DNA from: Dokdonia sp.
Lineage (GTDB): Bacteria; Bacteroidota; Bacteroidia; Flavobacteriales; Flavobacteriaceae
Direction: 5' to 3'
Assembly: GCA_020630915.1 (NCBI GenBank)
Contig: JAHDIF010000008.1
Span: forward strand, 108,535 to 172,534
DNA length: 64,000 bases
The notes below the pieces were generated by a model. It saw nothing but the letters and a program-made list of their open reading frames with translations. It had not been told where the DNA came from and did not search any database. Made by a program: the position numbers and the translations under genes. Positions 17,681 through 26,199 of this stretch are shown here, piece by piece (the stretch's first letter is position 1; each line of letters starts with the position of its first letter).

Positions 17681-17863
17681 ATGGCAAAGAAAGGGAATAG
17701 AGTACAAGTAATCTTAGAGTGCACAGAGCACAAAGCTTCTGGACAACCAGGAACTTCTAGATATATTACAACTAAAAATAAGAAGAACACACCAGATCGT
17801 ATGGAATTGAAGAAATTCAATGCTGTACTGAAAAAGATGACTGTTCATAAAGAGATAAAATAA
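17681..17863 (+). CDS. rpmG: 50S ribosomal protein bL33
   Basis: 60 residues, bL33 type, with [20 protein letters not shown]. There are no Cys pairs, so this is the zinc-independent form. It sits 6 bp ahead of the DUF4295 gene. Confidence 0.96.
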   Translation: MAKKGNRVQVILECTEHKASGQPGTSRYITTKNKKNTPDRMELKKFNAVLKKMTVHKEIK

Positions 17864-17869
17864 GAAGAC

Positions 17870-18022
17870 ATGGCAAAGAAATCAGTAGCATCGTTACAGA
17901 CAGGATCTAAGCGTCTTACAAAGGCGATAAAGATGGTAAAGTCTCCTAAGACGGGAGCATATACTTTTGTTGAGTCAGTTATGTCTCCAGATAAAGTAAA
18001 TGAGTGGCTTGCTAAGAAGTAA
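17870..18022 (+). CDS. DUF4295 family small basic protein
   Basis: A 50-residue lysine-rich protein starting MAKKSVASLQTGSKRLTKAI and ending NEWLAKK. In Bacteroidetes this small family follows rpmG so regularly that a ribosomal role is likely. It might be the extra large-subunit protein reported from a flavobacterial ribosome structure, but I cannot confirm that identity here. The start is ATG, 6 bp after rpmG. Confidence 0.88.
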   Translation: MAKKSVASLQTGSKRLTKAIKMVKSPKTGAYTFVESVMSPDKVNEWLAKK

Positions 18023-18043
18023 GTAACACACTAGACACTATTT

Positions 18044-18077
18044 AAAAAATCCGCTTCAGTTTTGAAGCGGATTTTTT
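18044..18077 (+). terminator. Intrinsic terminator of the rpmB operon
   Basis: Stem AAAAAATCCGCTTCA / TGAAGCGGATTTTTT (15 bp) with a GTTT loop. Symmetric A/T flanks let it also serve the convergent DUF192 gene. Confidence 0.9.
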
Positions 18078-18108
18078 ATGTTTTAAATCAATCTGTAGGT
18101 GAAGTAAT

Positions 18109-18591
18109 TTAATTTCTGCTCCACTCAATCCGATCACCAACTTCCAGAACCCACTCTTCAGATAGCCCACCATTTATTTCTAGTACATATTGAGCCGGGA
18201 CTTGTGAGGGCAGAGTAGTGAGGTCTTCCGGCTTTGCGTTCTCGGCAAAGCTCACGATCACACCGTCTTTGTTGAGGTAGATAATATCAAGCGTGATAAG
18301 TGTATTTTTCATATAAAAACCTCGTGGTTCTTCTTGATCAAATACAAACAACATTCCTTGAGATTCTTTTAAAGAAGAGCGGTGCATAAGTCCCGTCTCA
18401 CGCTGGTAATCGTCATCTGCGATTTCTATATCTATTTTTCTAATAAATGATCCATCAGATTTAAAAAGCGAGAGCTCGCCTTCTTTGGTAAATGCTATTT
18501 CTGACGGAGCTATACTGCCAGACGTTTCCTGTTGCTTACAACTCGTAATTGATAGCACTAATGCACAAGCAACTATAATAAATCTATACAT
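18109..18591 (-). CDS. DUF192 family lipoprotein
   Basis: 160 residues from the ATG ending at 18591. A lipoprotein signal peptide ends in LSITSC with the lipid-modified C18. The rest is the DUF192 domain (about 45-160), with ERETGLMHRSSL, GMLFVFDQEEPRGFYMKNT and DIIYLNKDGVIVS. Function of the family is not established. The ATG overlaps the lgt stop by 8 bp (ATGTATAG), which supports this start and couples a lipoprotein gene to the enzyme that lipidates lipoproteins. Confidence 0.88.
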   Translation of the reverse strand: MYRFIIVACALVLSITSCKQQETSGSIAPSEIAFTKEGELSLFKSDGSFIRKIDIEIADDDYQRETGLMHRSSLKESQGMLFVFDQEEPRGFYMKNTLITLDIIYLNKDGVIVSFAENAKPEDLTTLPSQVPAQYVLEINGGLSEEWVLEVGDRIEWSRN

Positions 18592-19531
18592 GGGATGTTT
18601 CCTTTCTTTTAAATGAAGTAAATACAAAATAAAGACCAGCTATAATAAACGGGATACTAAGAATTTGACCAGTGTTAAGGCCTAATATCCAATCTTCACG
18701 ACCTGTTACCTGTTCTCTTTTAAAATTCTCTACAATAATTCGAACTCCCATAAGGAGTAATAAAAAGAGCCCAAATAACAACCCAGGTTTTTTACGGGCA
18801 CCTGTTTTCCAGTATAAGTACATAAGGAGCGCAAACACAATTACATAGCCAGCAGACTCCATAAGCTGTCCCGGATAACGATAAGGAATATCTGCTATAA
18901 TATCTGCATATTGAGAATCACCTGTAAGGGCTTGATATGCCTCTTTAGGATTTTTAATTTTAGTAAGAGCGACTGCTTTTCTCTCAGAAATTTCATCTTG
19001 TACAAATTGAATGGCTAGAGGATTGGTGTCAGGGTTGGGTATAATTTTTCCTACCATCTCAGAGTTGAGAAAGTTTCCTATTCTTACAAACACAGCTCCA
19101 GAAGCACAAGTCACTACGACACGATCTAAAATCCAAAGAACTGATTTTTTTAGAATTTTTTTATTGTAAAGATACATTCCGCCTATGGTCACAATGGCAG
19201 CTCCGTGACTCGCCAAACCTCTGAAACCGGTAAATTCAAATTCTGGCACAAAACTAAATGGCAAAAAGACCGAGAGCGGATCTTGCCACAGTAATTCAGT
19301 TTGGTAAAACAGTACGTGACCGAGTCGCGCCCCCAATAAAATAGAAATGACGGCATACATAAAAAGGCTATCCAACTTTTCTTGAGGCACGCCATCTCTT
19401 GCAAACATTTTTTTCATCAGGTAATATCCTAGCCCAAAGGCTACGACAAACATTAAACTGTAAAAGTGTATGGTCAAAAATCCGAGGTCTAGTCCAGAAA
19501 CGGGATTCCAAGTAAATTTTAATGGGAGCAT
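18584..19531 (-). CDS. lgt: Prolipoprotein diacylglyceryl transferase
   Basis: A 315-residue inner-membrane enzyme that attaches diacylglycerol to the lipobox Cys. Several hydrophobic segments, the signature GRIGNFLNSEMVG equivalent (VRIGNFLNSEMVG) and YRYPGQLMESAGY are present. It is somewhat longer than the usual 260-290 residues because of an insert (about residues 170-210) between these motifs. Confidence 0.94.
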   Translation of the reverse strand: MLPLKFTWNPVSGLDLGFLTIHFYSLMFVVAFGLGYYLMKKMFARDGVPQEKLDSLFMYAVISILLGARLGHVLFYQTELLWQDPLSVFLPFSFVPEFEFTGFRGLASHGAAIVTIGGMYLYNKKILKKSVLWILDRVVVTCASGAVFVRIGNFLNSEMVGKIIPNPDTNPLAIQFVQDEISERKAVALTKIKNPKEAYQALTGDSQYADIIADIPYRYPGQLMESAGYVIVFALLMYLYWKTGARKKPGLLFGLFLLLLMGVRIIVENFKREQVTGREDWILGLNTGQILSIPFIIAGLYFVFTSFKRKETSHV

Positions 19532-19598
19532 AAAAGCGTACTTAATTTTTTAGATGGTTAAAGATACTAAAGTCAATAGGCTTCCCGATACTACCAAG

Positions 19599-19838
19599 CT
19601 ATTTTTTAGGCGGAACAGGATCATAGCCTTGTCCACCCCAAGGATGGCAGGAAAAAATTCGTTTTATAGAAAGCTTTCCACCTTTCCATAAACCGTGGGT
19701 TTGGAGCGCCTCTTTTGTATAATGAGAGCAAGTGGGACTGTATCTACAGGTAGAAGGTGTCCAAGAAGAAATGAATTTTTGATAAAACCAGATCAATCCA
19801 ATAAAAGGAGCAATTAGTATCTTCTTAAAGCGTGTCAT
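19599..19838 (-). CDS. yidD: Membrane protein insertion efficiency factor YidD
   Basis: A 79-residue YidD-type protein: [28 protein letters not shown] with the conserved Cys, and [13 protein letters not shown]. It assists YidC-dependent membrane insertion. Its start overlaps the cysS stop (TAATG). Confidence 0.95.
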   Translation of the reverse strand: MTRFKKILIAPFIGLIWFYQKFISSWTPSTCRYSPTCSHYTKEALQTHGLWKGGKLSIKRIFSCHPWGGQGYDPVPPKK

Positions 19839-21322
19839 TAGTTTACAGAAAAAGTAGTGCCTTCGCGCCCGTCTTTTAGTTGGATTCCCAGTGCTAATAA
19901 TTCGTCACGTATTTTGTCACTCGTTGCAAAGTCCTTATTCTCACGAGCTTCTTTACGGAGCTTGATCAATAATTCTACCGTACCAGAAAGTTTTGAGTCG
20001 TCCGCTTTCGCGAAAGCGTCTCCATCCTCAAGTCCTAATACATCATAAACAAAAGCCCGAAGAGTTTCTTGCAGTATATCTAAATCACCTTCTGATATAG
20101 TTGCTTTTCCATCTTTAATGAGGTGTATGTGTTTTACGCCTTCAAATAGTTGAGCTATGAGGATGGGGCTGTTAAAATCGTCATTCATTGCGTCATAACA
20201 AGATTGTTTCCAAGCCAAAATGTCCATTGTACTGGAAGGAGCTGTAGGCAATGATTGTATTATTTTAATAGCATCCATCAATCTGTTGAAGCCTTTTTCG
20301 CTGGCTAGCAATGCGTCATTACTAAAGTCTAAAATACTTCTATAGTTTGCCTGTAGTACAAAAAATCGTACGGCACTAGGTACATATCCCTTAGATAAAT
20401 GTTCACTATCACCAGTAAATAGTTCTCCAGGATTGATACTGTTTCCAGTGCTTTTTGCCATTTTCTGACCATTAAGGGTAAGCATATTTGCGTGCATCCA
20501 GTAACGTACGGGCTCACAGCCAATAGCAGCTTCATTCTGAGCAATCTCACACTCGTGATGCGGAAACTTTAAATCCATCCCACCGCCGTGAATATCAAAT
20601 TGCTCACCAAGATATTTGGTACTCATGGCTGTACATTCTAAGTGCCATCCAGGAAATCCGTCTCCCCAAGGGCTAGGCCATCTCATAATATGTTCTGGTC
20701 CCGCTTTTTTCCAGAGGGCAAAGTCTTGAGCATTATTCTTCTCATCCTGAGCATTTAAAGCACGCGTATTGGCAATCATATCTTCTAGCTTTCTGCCAGA
20801 GAGTTTGCCATATTCATGATCTTCATTGAACTTTACTACATCAAAGTATACGGAGCCATTTTTCGCGTAAGCATACCCATTATCAAGAATTTTTTTAATG
20901 ATCTCAATTTGCTCAATGATATGTCCAGTGGCTGTGGGCTCTATACTAGGTGGTAAAAAATTAAAGGTATTGAGAATATTATGAAAGTCCACCGTGTACT
21001 GCTGCACCACCTCCATAGGTTCTATTTTTTCTAGGCGTGCCTTTTTTGCAATCTTATCTTCTCCTTGATCTCCGTCATCGGTAAGGTGCCCGGCATCTGT
21101 TATGTTACGCACGTATCTTACCTTATATCCTAAATGCTTTAGATATCTAAAAATCATATCAAAACTCATAAAAGTACGCACGTTACCTAGGTGAACGTTG
21201 CTGTATACGGTAGGACCGCAAACATACATCCCTACGTGACCTTCTAATAAAGGGGTAAAGGTTTCTTTTTTACCAGTTAAGGAATTGTATATTTTTAAGT
21301 CTTGATTGTTATAAAGTGCCAT
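19838..21322 (-). CDS. cysS: Cysteinyl-tRNA synthetase
   Basis: 494 residues, class I synthetase. The HIGH-type motif is VYSNVHLGN, the zinc/active-site Cys lies in YVCGPTVYS, and the KMSKS motif is [13 protein letters not shown]-like anticodon region follows. The palindrome at 20004 is read AFAKAD near the C-terminus, in a poorly conserved linker. It is coupled to yidD by a one-base overlap. Confidence 0.97.
   Translation of the reverse strand: MALYNNQDLKIYNSLTGKKETFTPLLEGHVGMYVCGPTVYSNVHLGNVRTFMSFDMIFRYLKHLGYKVRYVRNITDAGHLTDDGDQGEDKIAKKARLEKIEPMEVVQQYTVDFHNILNTFNFLPPSIEPTATGHIIEQIEIIKKILDNGYAYAKNGSVYFDVVKFNEDHEYGKLSGRKLEDMIANTRALNAQDEKNNAQDFALWKKAGPEHIMRWPSPWGDGFPGWHLECTAMSTKYLGEQFDIHGGGMDLKFPHHECEIAQNEAAIGCEPVRYWMHANMLTLNGQKMAKSTGNSINPGELFTGDSEHLSKGYVPSAVRFFVLQANYRSILDFSNDALLASEKGFNRLMDAIKIIQSLPTAPSSTMDILAWKQSCYDAMNDDFNSPILIAQLFEGVKHIHLIKDGKATISEGDLDILQETLRAFVYDVLGLEDGDAFAKADDSKLSGTVELLIKLRKEARENKDFATSDKIRDELLALGIQLKDGREGTTFSVN
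20004..20017. repeat. Palindrome GCTTTCGCGAAAGC, copy 7
   Basis: Exact copy inside cysS, read as AFAKA; with its flanks it reads CGCTTTCGCGAAAGCG. Confidence 0.95.
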
Positions 21323-21343
21323 TCTTAAATATAAATACGTTTA

Positions 21344-21476
21344 GGTGTTGATATGTTGAGTGTTGAGAAGTTGAGGTGTTGAGAAGTTGAGAAGTTGAGG
21401 TGTTGAGAAGTTTAGGTGTTTAGATGTTAAGTGTTGCGTGTTGCGTGTTGCGTGTTGCGTGTTGCGTGTTGAGATG
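21344..21476. repeat. Tandem repeats in cysS-folE gap, including a perfect heptamer array
   Basis: The 335-bp gap (21323-21657) holds no gene I can support. It contains alternating GAAGTTGA and GGTGTTGA units, followed by five perfect copies of GTGTTGC at 21431-21465 and a partial sixth. The rest of the gap is AT-rich and without a clear hairpin. Confidence 0.85.
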
Positions 21477-21657
21477 TTTAAAGTGGATTATAAATATACG
21501 AGAAATACAGTAAAATGGAGTAGAAGCTGTTTTGCGATGCGTACTTAAAATTGAGGGTTTAACGAGTATTAGAATTTAAAGTTTTGTTTTGTAGGTGTTT
21601 GTCTCTCCTGGTTGAACGGTCTAATGTCTACTGTCTAAAATCTATCGTCTACCAACT

Positions 21658-22341
21658 TCAAAACTCTGTATCAAGTTTTATATAGTCTAAAAATTCTCGG
21701 CGAGTCGCTTGTTCTTTAAATTTACCTCCAAATTCGCTTGTTACGGTACTGCTCTCAATATCTCGTATACCACGGCTATTTACGCAAAGATGCTTTGCAT
21801 CAATCACACAGGCCACGTCTTCTGTACCCATAGCTTTTTGTAATTCTTGTACGATTTGCATCGTAAGGCGTTCTTGTACTTGAGGACGCTTTGCATAATA
21901 ATCTACAATACGATTCATTTTAGAAAGTCCTACAACGGTACCATTAGATATATATGCTACGTGTGCTCTTCCTACAATAGGGAGTAAATGATGCTCACAA
22001 GTGGAGTACACCACAATATTTTTTTCCACAAGCATCTCTCCATACTTGTAATTATTCTCAAAGGTGCTTGCTTTGGGTTTTCTGTCTGGATGAAGACCTC
22101 CAAAAATTTCATTTACAAACATTTTAGCGACACGGTTAGGTGTGCCTTTAAGACTATCATCTGTCATATCAAGTCCAAGCGTTTCCATTATATGGGCAAC
22201 GTCTTTTTTGATGCTTGCAATTTTTTCGATATCACTTAGTTCGAAGGCGTCGTCACGCAATGGTGTTATGGCGCTTGATCCTATATGATCATCACCCATA
22301 GCTTCGATTTGTTCTAATTGCTTATCTAATTCTGTTTTCAT
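21658..22341 (-). CDS. folE: GTP cyclohydrolase I
   Basis: 227 residues, FolE type. It converts GTP to dihydroneopterin triphosphate, the first step of folate/pterin synthesis. Zinc ligands lie in STCEHHLLPIVGRAHVAYI and in the Cys of DAKHLCVNSRGI; FGGKF near the end is conserved. It is monocistronic as far as the spacing shows. Confidence 0.96.
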   Translation of the reverse strand: MKTELDKQLEQIEAMGDDHIGSSAITPLRDDAFELSDIEKIASIKKDVAHIMETLGLDMTDDSLKGTPNRVAKMFVNEIFGGLHPDRKPKASTFENNYKYGEMLVEKNIVVYSTCEHHLLPIVGRAHVAYISNGTVVGLSKMNRIVDYYAKRPQVQERLTMQIVQELQKAMGTEDVACVIDAKHLCVNSRGIRDIESSTVTSEFGGKFKEQATRREFLDYIKLDTEF

Positions 22342-22429
22342 AGTTTGATATCTAGCTAAAACTATACCAATAGTCGCACAATTTTAAATAGGCTTGCAAA
22401 GATACATAATATTCTTGTAATGCCTGTAT

Positions 22430-22999
22430 TTACTGCTTCTTGACGTACTTTGTCAGTATGACAATATGTTGCCCATCTACCTTACCTTCTATATGGTCTG
22501 CATTGTCGTGAACTAATGAAATACGCTTTACAGCTGTCCCTCTTTTTGCAGTAAAGTTTGCGCCTTTCACATCAAGATCTTTTATCAACACGACGTCATC
22601 CCCATTTTTGAGTTGTGCGCCGTTACTATCCTTGTGTTTTATGGCTGTGGCCAGATCTTGATATCCAGCTTTTGCCCAGGATAAAGTGTCTTCTTCCATA
22701 TACATCATATCAAGAAGATCTTGCGGCCAGCATTGTCCTTTAAGGTGGTTAAGCATACGCCATGCAAGTACTTGTACTGCAGGCTCCGTAGACCACATAC
22801 TGTCATTAAGACAGCGCCAGTGGTTAGCATCTGCAGTTTCAGGCTCTTTAATTTGTGAGTTACACGTTGCACAGATATACACAGCGTTTTCTAGGGCTTC
22901 TTGCATTTTTGGTGCCACAAGATGTGTGCTGAGATTTTCTGTGCTGGCACATAATTCGCAAGTGTTATTGCTTCTGGATTGTAGTTCTTGGAGTATCAT
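22430..22999 (-). CDS. PhnA-domain protein
   Basis: 189 residues. An N-terminal zinc ribbon with two Cys pairs (CELC and CATC) is followed by the PhnA C-terminal domain (GDDVVLIKDLDVKG, FTAKRGTAVKRI). Despite the name, PhnA proteins are not proven phosphonate enzymes in most bacteria. No phosphonate genes are near. Confidence 0.86.
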   Translation of the reverse strand: MILQELQSRSNNTCELCASTENLSTHLVAPKMQEALENAVYICATCNSQIKEPETADANHWRCLNDSMWSTEPAVQVLAWRMLNHLKGQCWPQDLLDMMYMEEDTLSWAKAGYQDLATAIKHKDSNGAQLKNGDDVVLIKDLDVKGANFTAKRGTAVKRISLVHDNADHIEGKVDGQHIVILTKYVKKQ

Positions 23000-23010
23000 G
23001 GGTGGTTTTG

Positions 23011-23066
23011 GTGTTCGCTTTCGTACTTCGACAAGCTCAGTATGAACTTTGACGTAGTCAAAAGCT
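23011..23066. repeat. Composite repeat containing GTACTTCGACAAGCTCAGTA
   Basis: The 20-mer at 23023-23042 is repeated exactly, in inverted orientation, at 46980-46999. The left flank GTTCGCTTTCG resembles half of the window-wide palindrome. It lies upstream of phnA and downstream of lptB. Confidence 0.75.
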
Positions 23067-23070
23067 TACT

Positions 23071-23808
23071 TTAAAATAATTTCTTCTTACGCAATTCGAA
23101 GTTTTGGCCGAGATACACCTTGCGTACCATCTCATCTGCCGCAAGTTCTTCTGGCTCGCCATGTTTTAGGATACTTCCTTCAAACATTAAGTACGTGCGG
23201 TCCGTAATGGCTAGTGTTTCTTGCACGTTATGATCTGTAATCAAAATTCCAATGTTTTTATCTTTAAGTTGAGCGACAATGCGTTGTATATCTTCCACCG
23301 CGACCGGATCTACTCCAGCAAAAGGCTCATCAAGCAGTACAAAGCTAGGTGAGGTTGCTAGTGCTCTGGCAATCTCAGTACGACGTCGTTCTCCTCCTGA
23401 AAGAAGATCACCTCGGTTTTTACGTATATGACCTAGGCTAAACTCTTCTATAAGCTCTTCCATTTTATGAAGTTGCTCTTTTTTAGAGAGTTTTGTAAGC
23501 TGCAACACACTTAGGATATTGTCTTCTATACTGAGCTTTCTAAATACAGAGGCTTCTTGAGCAAGATATCCTACACCGTTTTGGGCACGTTTATACATAG
23601 GATATTTGGTAATCTCTTGATTATCTAAAAAGATGTGACCACCATTGGGTTTTACTAAACCTACAATCATGTAGAAGGAGGTAGTCTTACCGGCTCCATT
23701 AGGTCCTAGTAATCCTACAATTTCTCCTTGATTTACCTCTACAGAAACATCTTTAACGACTTTTCGGCCGTTATAGGATTTCATTAAGTTCTGTGCGCGT
23801 AATTTCAT
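23071..23808 (-). CDS. lptB: LPS export ABC transporter ATP-binding protein
   Basis: 245 residues, cytoplasmic ATPase of the LptB2FG complex that extracts LPS from the inner membrane. Walker [13 protein letters not shown] signature [16 protein letters not shown], Walker [15 protein letters not shown], and the family start [18 protein letters not shown]. Other lpt genes are not in the window. Confidence 0.95.
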   Translation of the reverse strand: MKLRAQNLMKSYNGRKVVKDVSVEVNQGEIVGLLGPNGAGKTTSFYMIVGLVKPNGGHIFLDNQEITKYPMYKRAQNGVGYLAQEASVFRKLSIEDNILSVLQLTKLSKKEQLHKMEELIEEFSLGHIRKNRGDLLSGGERRRTEIARALATSPSFVLLDEPFAGVDPVAVEDIQRIVAQLKDKNIGILITDHNVQETLAITDRTYLMFEGSILKHGEPEELAADEMVRKVYLGQNFELRKKKLF

Positions 23809-23861
23809 AAGAGGTAAATATACTTTTTTTGAGAAGAGTTTTTTTCTTAATTAATAGAAGG

Positions 23862-24212
23862 TTAACTATTTTGAGATTGTAATTCCATCCAGTATTCTCT
23901 GGCTCTTCGTAAATGCGGAATAACAATAGTACCTCCCACTAGGGTTGCAATTCCCATAGTTTCCATCATTTCTTCTGTAGAGACACCATTTTTATGGGCA
24001 GTTTCTAAGTGATATTTTACACAATCATCACAACGCAACACAGTAGAGGCAACTAGGCCTAAAAGCTCTTTGGTCTTCACATCTAAGGCACCTTCAGTAT
24101 AAGCATTGGTGTCTAGGTTAAAGATGCGTTTTATAATTTTATTATTGTCTTCTAGAATGACATCTGTCATTCTCGTTCGGTACTCGTTAAATTCTTCTAC
24201 GGGATTACTCAT
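23862..24212 (-). CDS. Carboxymuconolactone decarboxylase family (AhpD-like) protein
   Basis: 116 residues. The active-site segment LRCDDCVKYHLETAHKNG has the CxxC and downstream His of AhpD-like peroxidase proteins, so peroxidase or disulfide reductase activity is more likely than lactone decarboxylation. Located between lptB and tatC on the same strand. Confidence 0.88.
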   Translation of the reverse strand: MSNPVEEFNEYRTRMTDVILEDNNKIIKRIFNLDTNAYTEGALDVKTKELLGLVASTVLRCDDCVKYHLETAHKNGVSTEEMMETMGIATLVGGTIVIPHLRRAREYWMELQSQNS

Positions 24213-24271
24213 AGGTTATGGTATTATGGGCTTTGCTTTGCTATTCTTCCTGTGATTCATCTCACTATGTA

Positions 24272-24285
24272 GCTTTCGCGAAAGC
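24272..24285. repeat. Palindrome GCTTTCGCGAAAGC, copy 8
   Basis: Exact intergenic copy between the AhpD-like gene and tatC, followed by GTA. Confidence 0.95.
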
Positions 24286-24309
24286 GTATATCTTTTTAAT
24301 AAAGTGGGT

Positions 24310-25149
24310 TTAGTACCCTTGTTTTTTAAGTCGTTTTTCTTCGCGTTTTACTACAAAATAGCTTATCCAAATACTGATCTCATATAAGATAAGTATGGGT
24401 ACTGCTACAATCACTTGGGTACTAATGTCTGGCGGTGTAATGACAGCTGCCAGAATTAATACAATGACCAAGGCATATTTTCTGTATTTTTTTAAAAATT
24501 CTGGGGTTACTAAGCCTATTTTGGTTAGAAAATAAATGATGATAGGAAGTTCAAATATAATCCCTGCTGCAAGTACAGATGACCGCACGAGACTAATAAA
24601 AGAATCTATATCAAACTCATTCACCACCATATCCGAAATCTTAAAGCTGGATAAAAAGTTTACGGTAAGTGGGACAATAACATAGTAACCAAAAAGAACA
24701 CCCATAAAGAACAGGATCGAGGCTATTACTATGAAACCTTTAGAATACTTGCGTTCCTTCTCATACAGCCCTGGAGAAATAAACTTCCAAAACTCATAGA
24801 TTATATAAGGGAAGGCAATGACAACACCTGCAGAAATAGAGGTCCAGATAGCGGCATTAAACTGCCCAGCAACCTTGCGACTCTGTACAATAAAATCTAA
24901 ATCTCCTTCTCCTATACAGCCTTTGTTCATCCCAAATACCTTAGAGATCCTGCATAAGGTTTCGTAGGAGATAAAATCGGGGTAGGATGGACCAAAAATG
25001 ATCACATCAAATAGAAATTCTCTGAATATAAATGCTACAGTAGCTACAATTACAACGGCTAGTGTAGAGCGTATTAAATGCCATCTCAACTCTTCAAGGT
25101 GGTCTAAGAAAGACATCTCTTGAGGGTCTTTATCAGTTTTTCTTGCCAT
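24310..25149 (-). CDS. tatC: Sec-independent protein translocase TatC
   Basis: 279 residues with six membrane segments. SFLDHLEELRWHLIRS at the N-terminus and PYIIYEFWKFISPGLYEKERKY are family signatures. It is the twin-arginine signal receptor. An internal loop (about 60-85, two Cys) is longer than in E. coli. The start abuts the kdsD stop (1-bp overlap). No tatA in the window. Confidence 0.95.
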   Translation of the reverse strand: MARKTDKDPQEMSFLDHLEELRWHLIRSTLAVVIVATVAFIFREFLFDVIIFGPSYPDFISYETLCRISKVFGMNKGCIGEGDLDFIVQSRKVAGQFNAAIWTSISAGVVIAFPYIIYEFWKFISPGLYEKERKYSKGFIVIASILFFMGVLFGYYVIVPLTVNFLSSFKISDMVVNEFDIDSFISLVRSSVLAAGIIFELPIIIYFLTKIGLVTPEFLKKYRKYALVIVLILAAVITPPDISTQVIVAVPILILYEISIWISYFVVKREEKRLKKQGY

Positions 25150-26114
25150 TAGATAATTCCCTCTTTTATTAAATCGTGTATGTGTACGACTCCTTTATAT
25201 AGATCGTTTTCTGTAGCCAGCAGTTGGCTTATGCCATTTTCTTCTAGAATATGCTTGGCTTGTACCGCCATAGCTTCATTATCTACGGTTTTTGGGGAAG
25301 GTGTCATAATATCTGCTGCGGTAAGACCTTCTAGATTATCATTTTTAGAGAGCATCCTACGCAAATCACCATCTGTAATAATACCTGCTATTTTCTGATT
25401 TTCTACAACCGCCGTGACACCAAGTCTCTTTGCCGAAATTTCGACAATAACTTCCTTTATACTGGCAGAAGGTGCTACCTGCGGCGCATCGTTTAATGCC
25501 GTGAGATCGCTCACACGTAAGTATAATTTTTTACCTAAAGCTCCACCAGGGTGGTATTTTGCAAAGTCCTTATCTGTAAATCCTTTAAGATCTAATAATG
25601 CAACCGCCACAGCATCTCCTATAACGAGTTGTGCTGTAGTACTGGTTGTAGGGGCGAGACCGTTAGGGCATGCTTCCGCTTTCGCGAAAGCGTGTAACAC
25701 ATAACTCGCTTCTTGACCTAAAAAAGAGTCTTTATTTGAGGTAATGGCTATTAGTGTATTGCCTGTTTTCTTGATAAGCGGGACAAGTACTTTGATTTCT
25801 GGCGTGTTCCCACTTTTTGAAATACAAATGACTGTGTCATCTTTTTGGATGGTCCCTAAATCTCCGTGAATAGCATCTGCCGCGTGCATAAAAATCGCTG
25901 GAGTACCCGTACTATTTAAAGTAGCTACGATTTTTTGTGCAATAATGGCACTCTTTCCAATTCCTGTGATGACTACACGACCGTTAGAATTGTAAATAGT
26001 AGCGACGGCTTGTGCAAATTCATCATCTATAAGAGTGCTAAGATTTGCAATGGCTTCTTGCTCTATCTGTATGGTTTTACGGGCGCTAGCAATAATTTGC
26101 TGAGAAATGTTCAA
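25149..26114 (-). CDS. kdsD: D-arabinose-5-phosphate isomerase (KpsF/GutQ)
   Basis: A SIS isomerase domain (GRVVITGIGKSAIIAQKIVATLNSTGTPAIF, in parts) plus two CBS domains at the C-terminus. It makes arabinose-5-phosphate for Kdo of LPS. The frame is open back to an ATG at 26201, but that start overlaps the recQ ATG and adds 29 unconserved residues. I prefer the TTG ending at 26114, giving 321 residues, the usual family size. The start is therefore uncertain. The palindrome is read HAFAKAEA. Confidence 0.9.
   Translation of the reverse strand: MNISQQIIASARKTIQIEQEAIANLSTLIDDEFAQAVATIYNSNGRVVITGIGKSAIIAQKIVATLNSTGTPAIFMHAADAIHGDLGTIQKDDTVICISKSGNTPEIKVLVPLIKKTGNTLIAITSNKDSFLGQEASYVLHAFAKAEACPNGLAPTTSTTAQLVIGDAVAVALLDLKGFTDKDFAKYHPGGALGKKLYLRVSDLTALNDAPQVAPSASIKEVIVEISAKRLGVTAVVENQKIAGIITDGDLRRMLSKNDNLEGLTAADIMTPSPKTVDNEAMAVQAKHILEENGISQLLATENDLYKGVVHIHDLIKEGII
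25678..25691. repeat. Palindrome GCTTTCGCGAAAGC, copy 9
   Basis: Exact copy inside kdsD, read as AFAKA between the SIS and CBS parts. Confidence 0.95.
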
Positions 26115-26199
26115 AACTTGCGGTGGTGTTAAGGTTGTCGAACGTTGGGAATTTGTTATATTTAGATATGCAAAGGTATGTAAAAATGCATCAAAATAC

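Noticed and set aside
21431..21465. CRISPR array or origin iterons
   Set aside because: The 7-bp units are directly abutting and too short; no dnaA, rep or cas gene is nearby.
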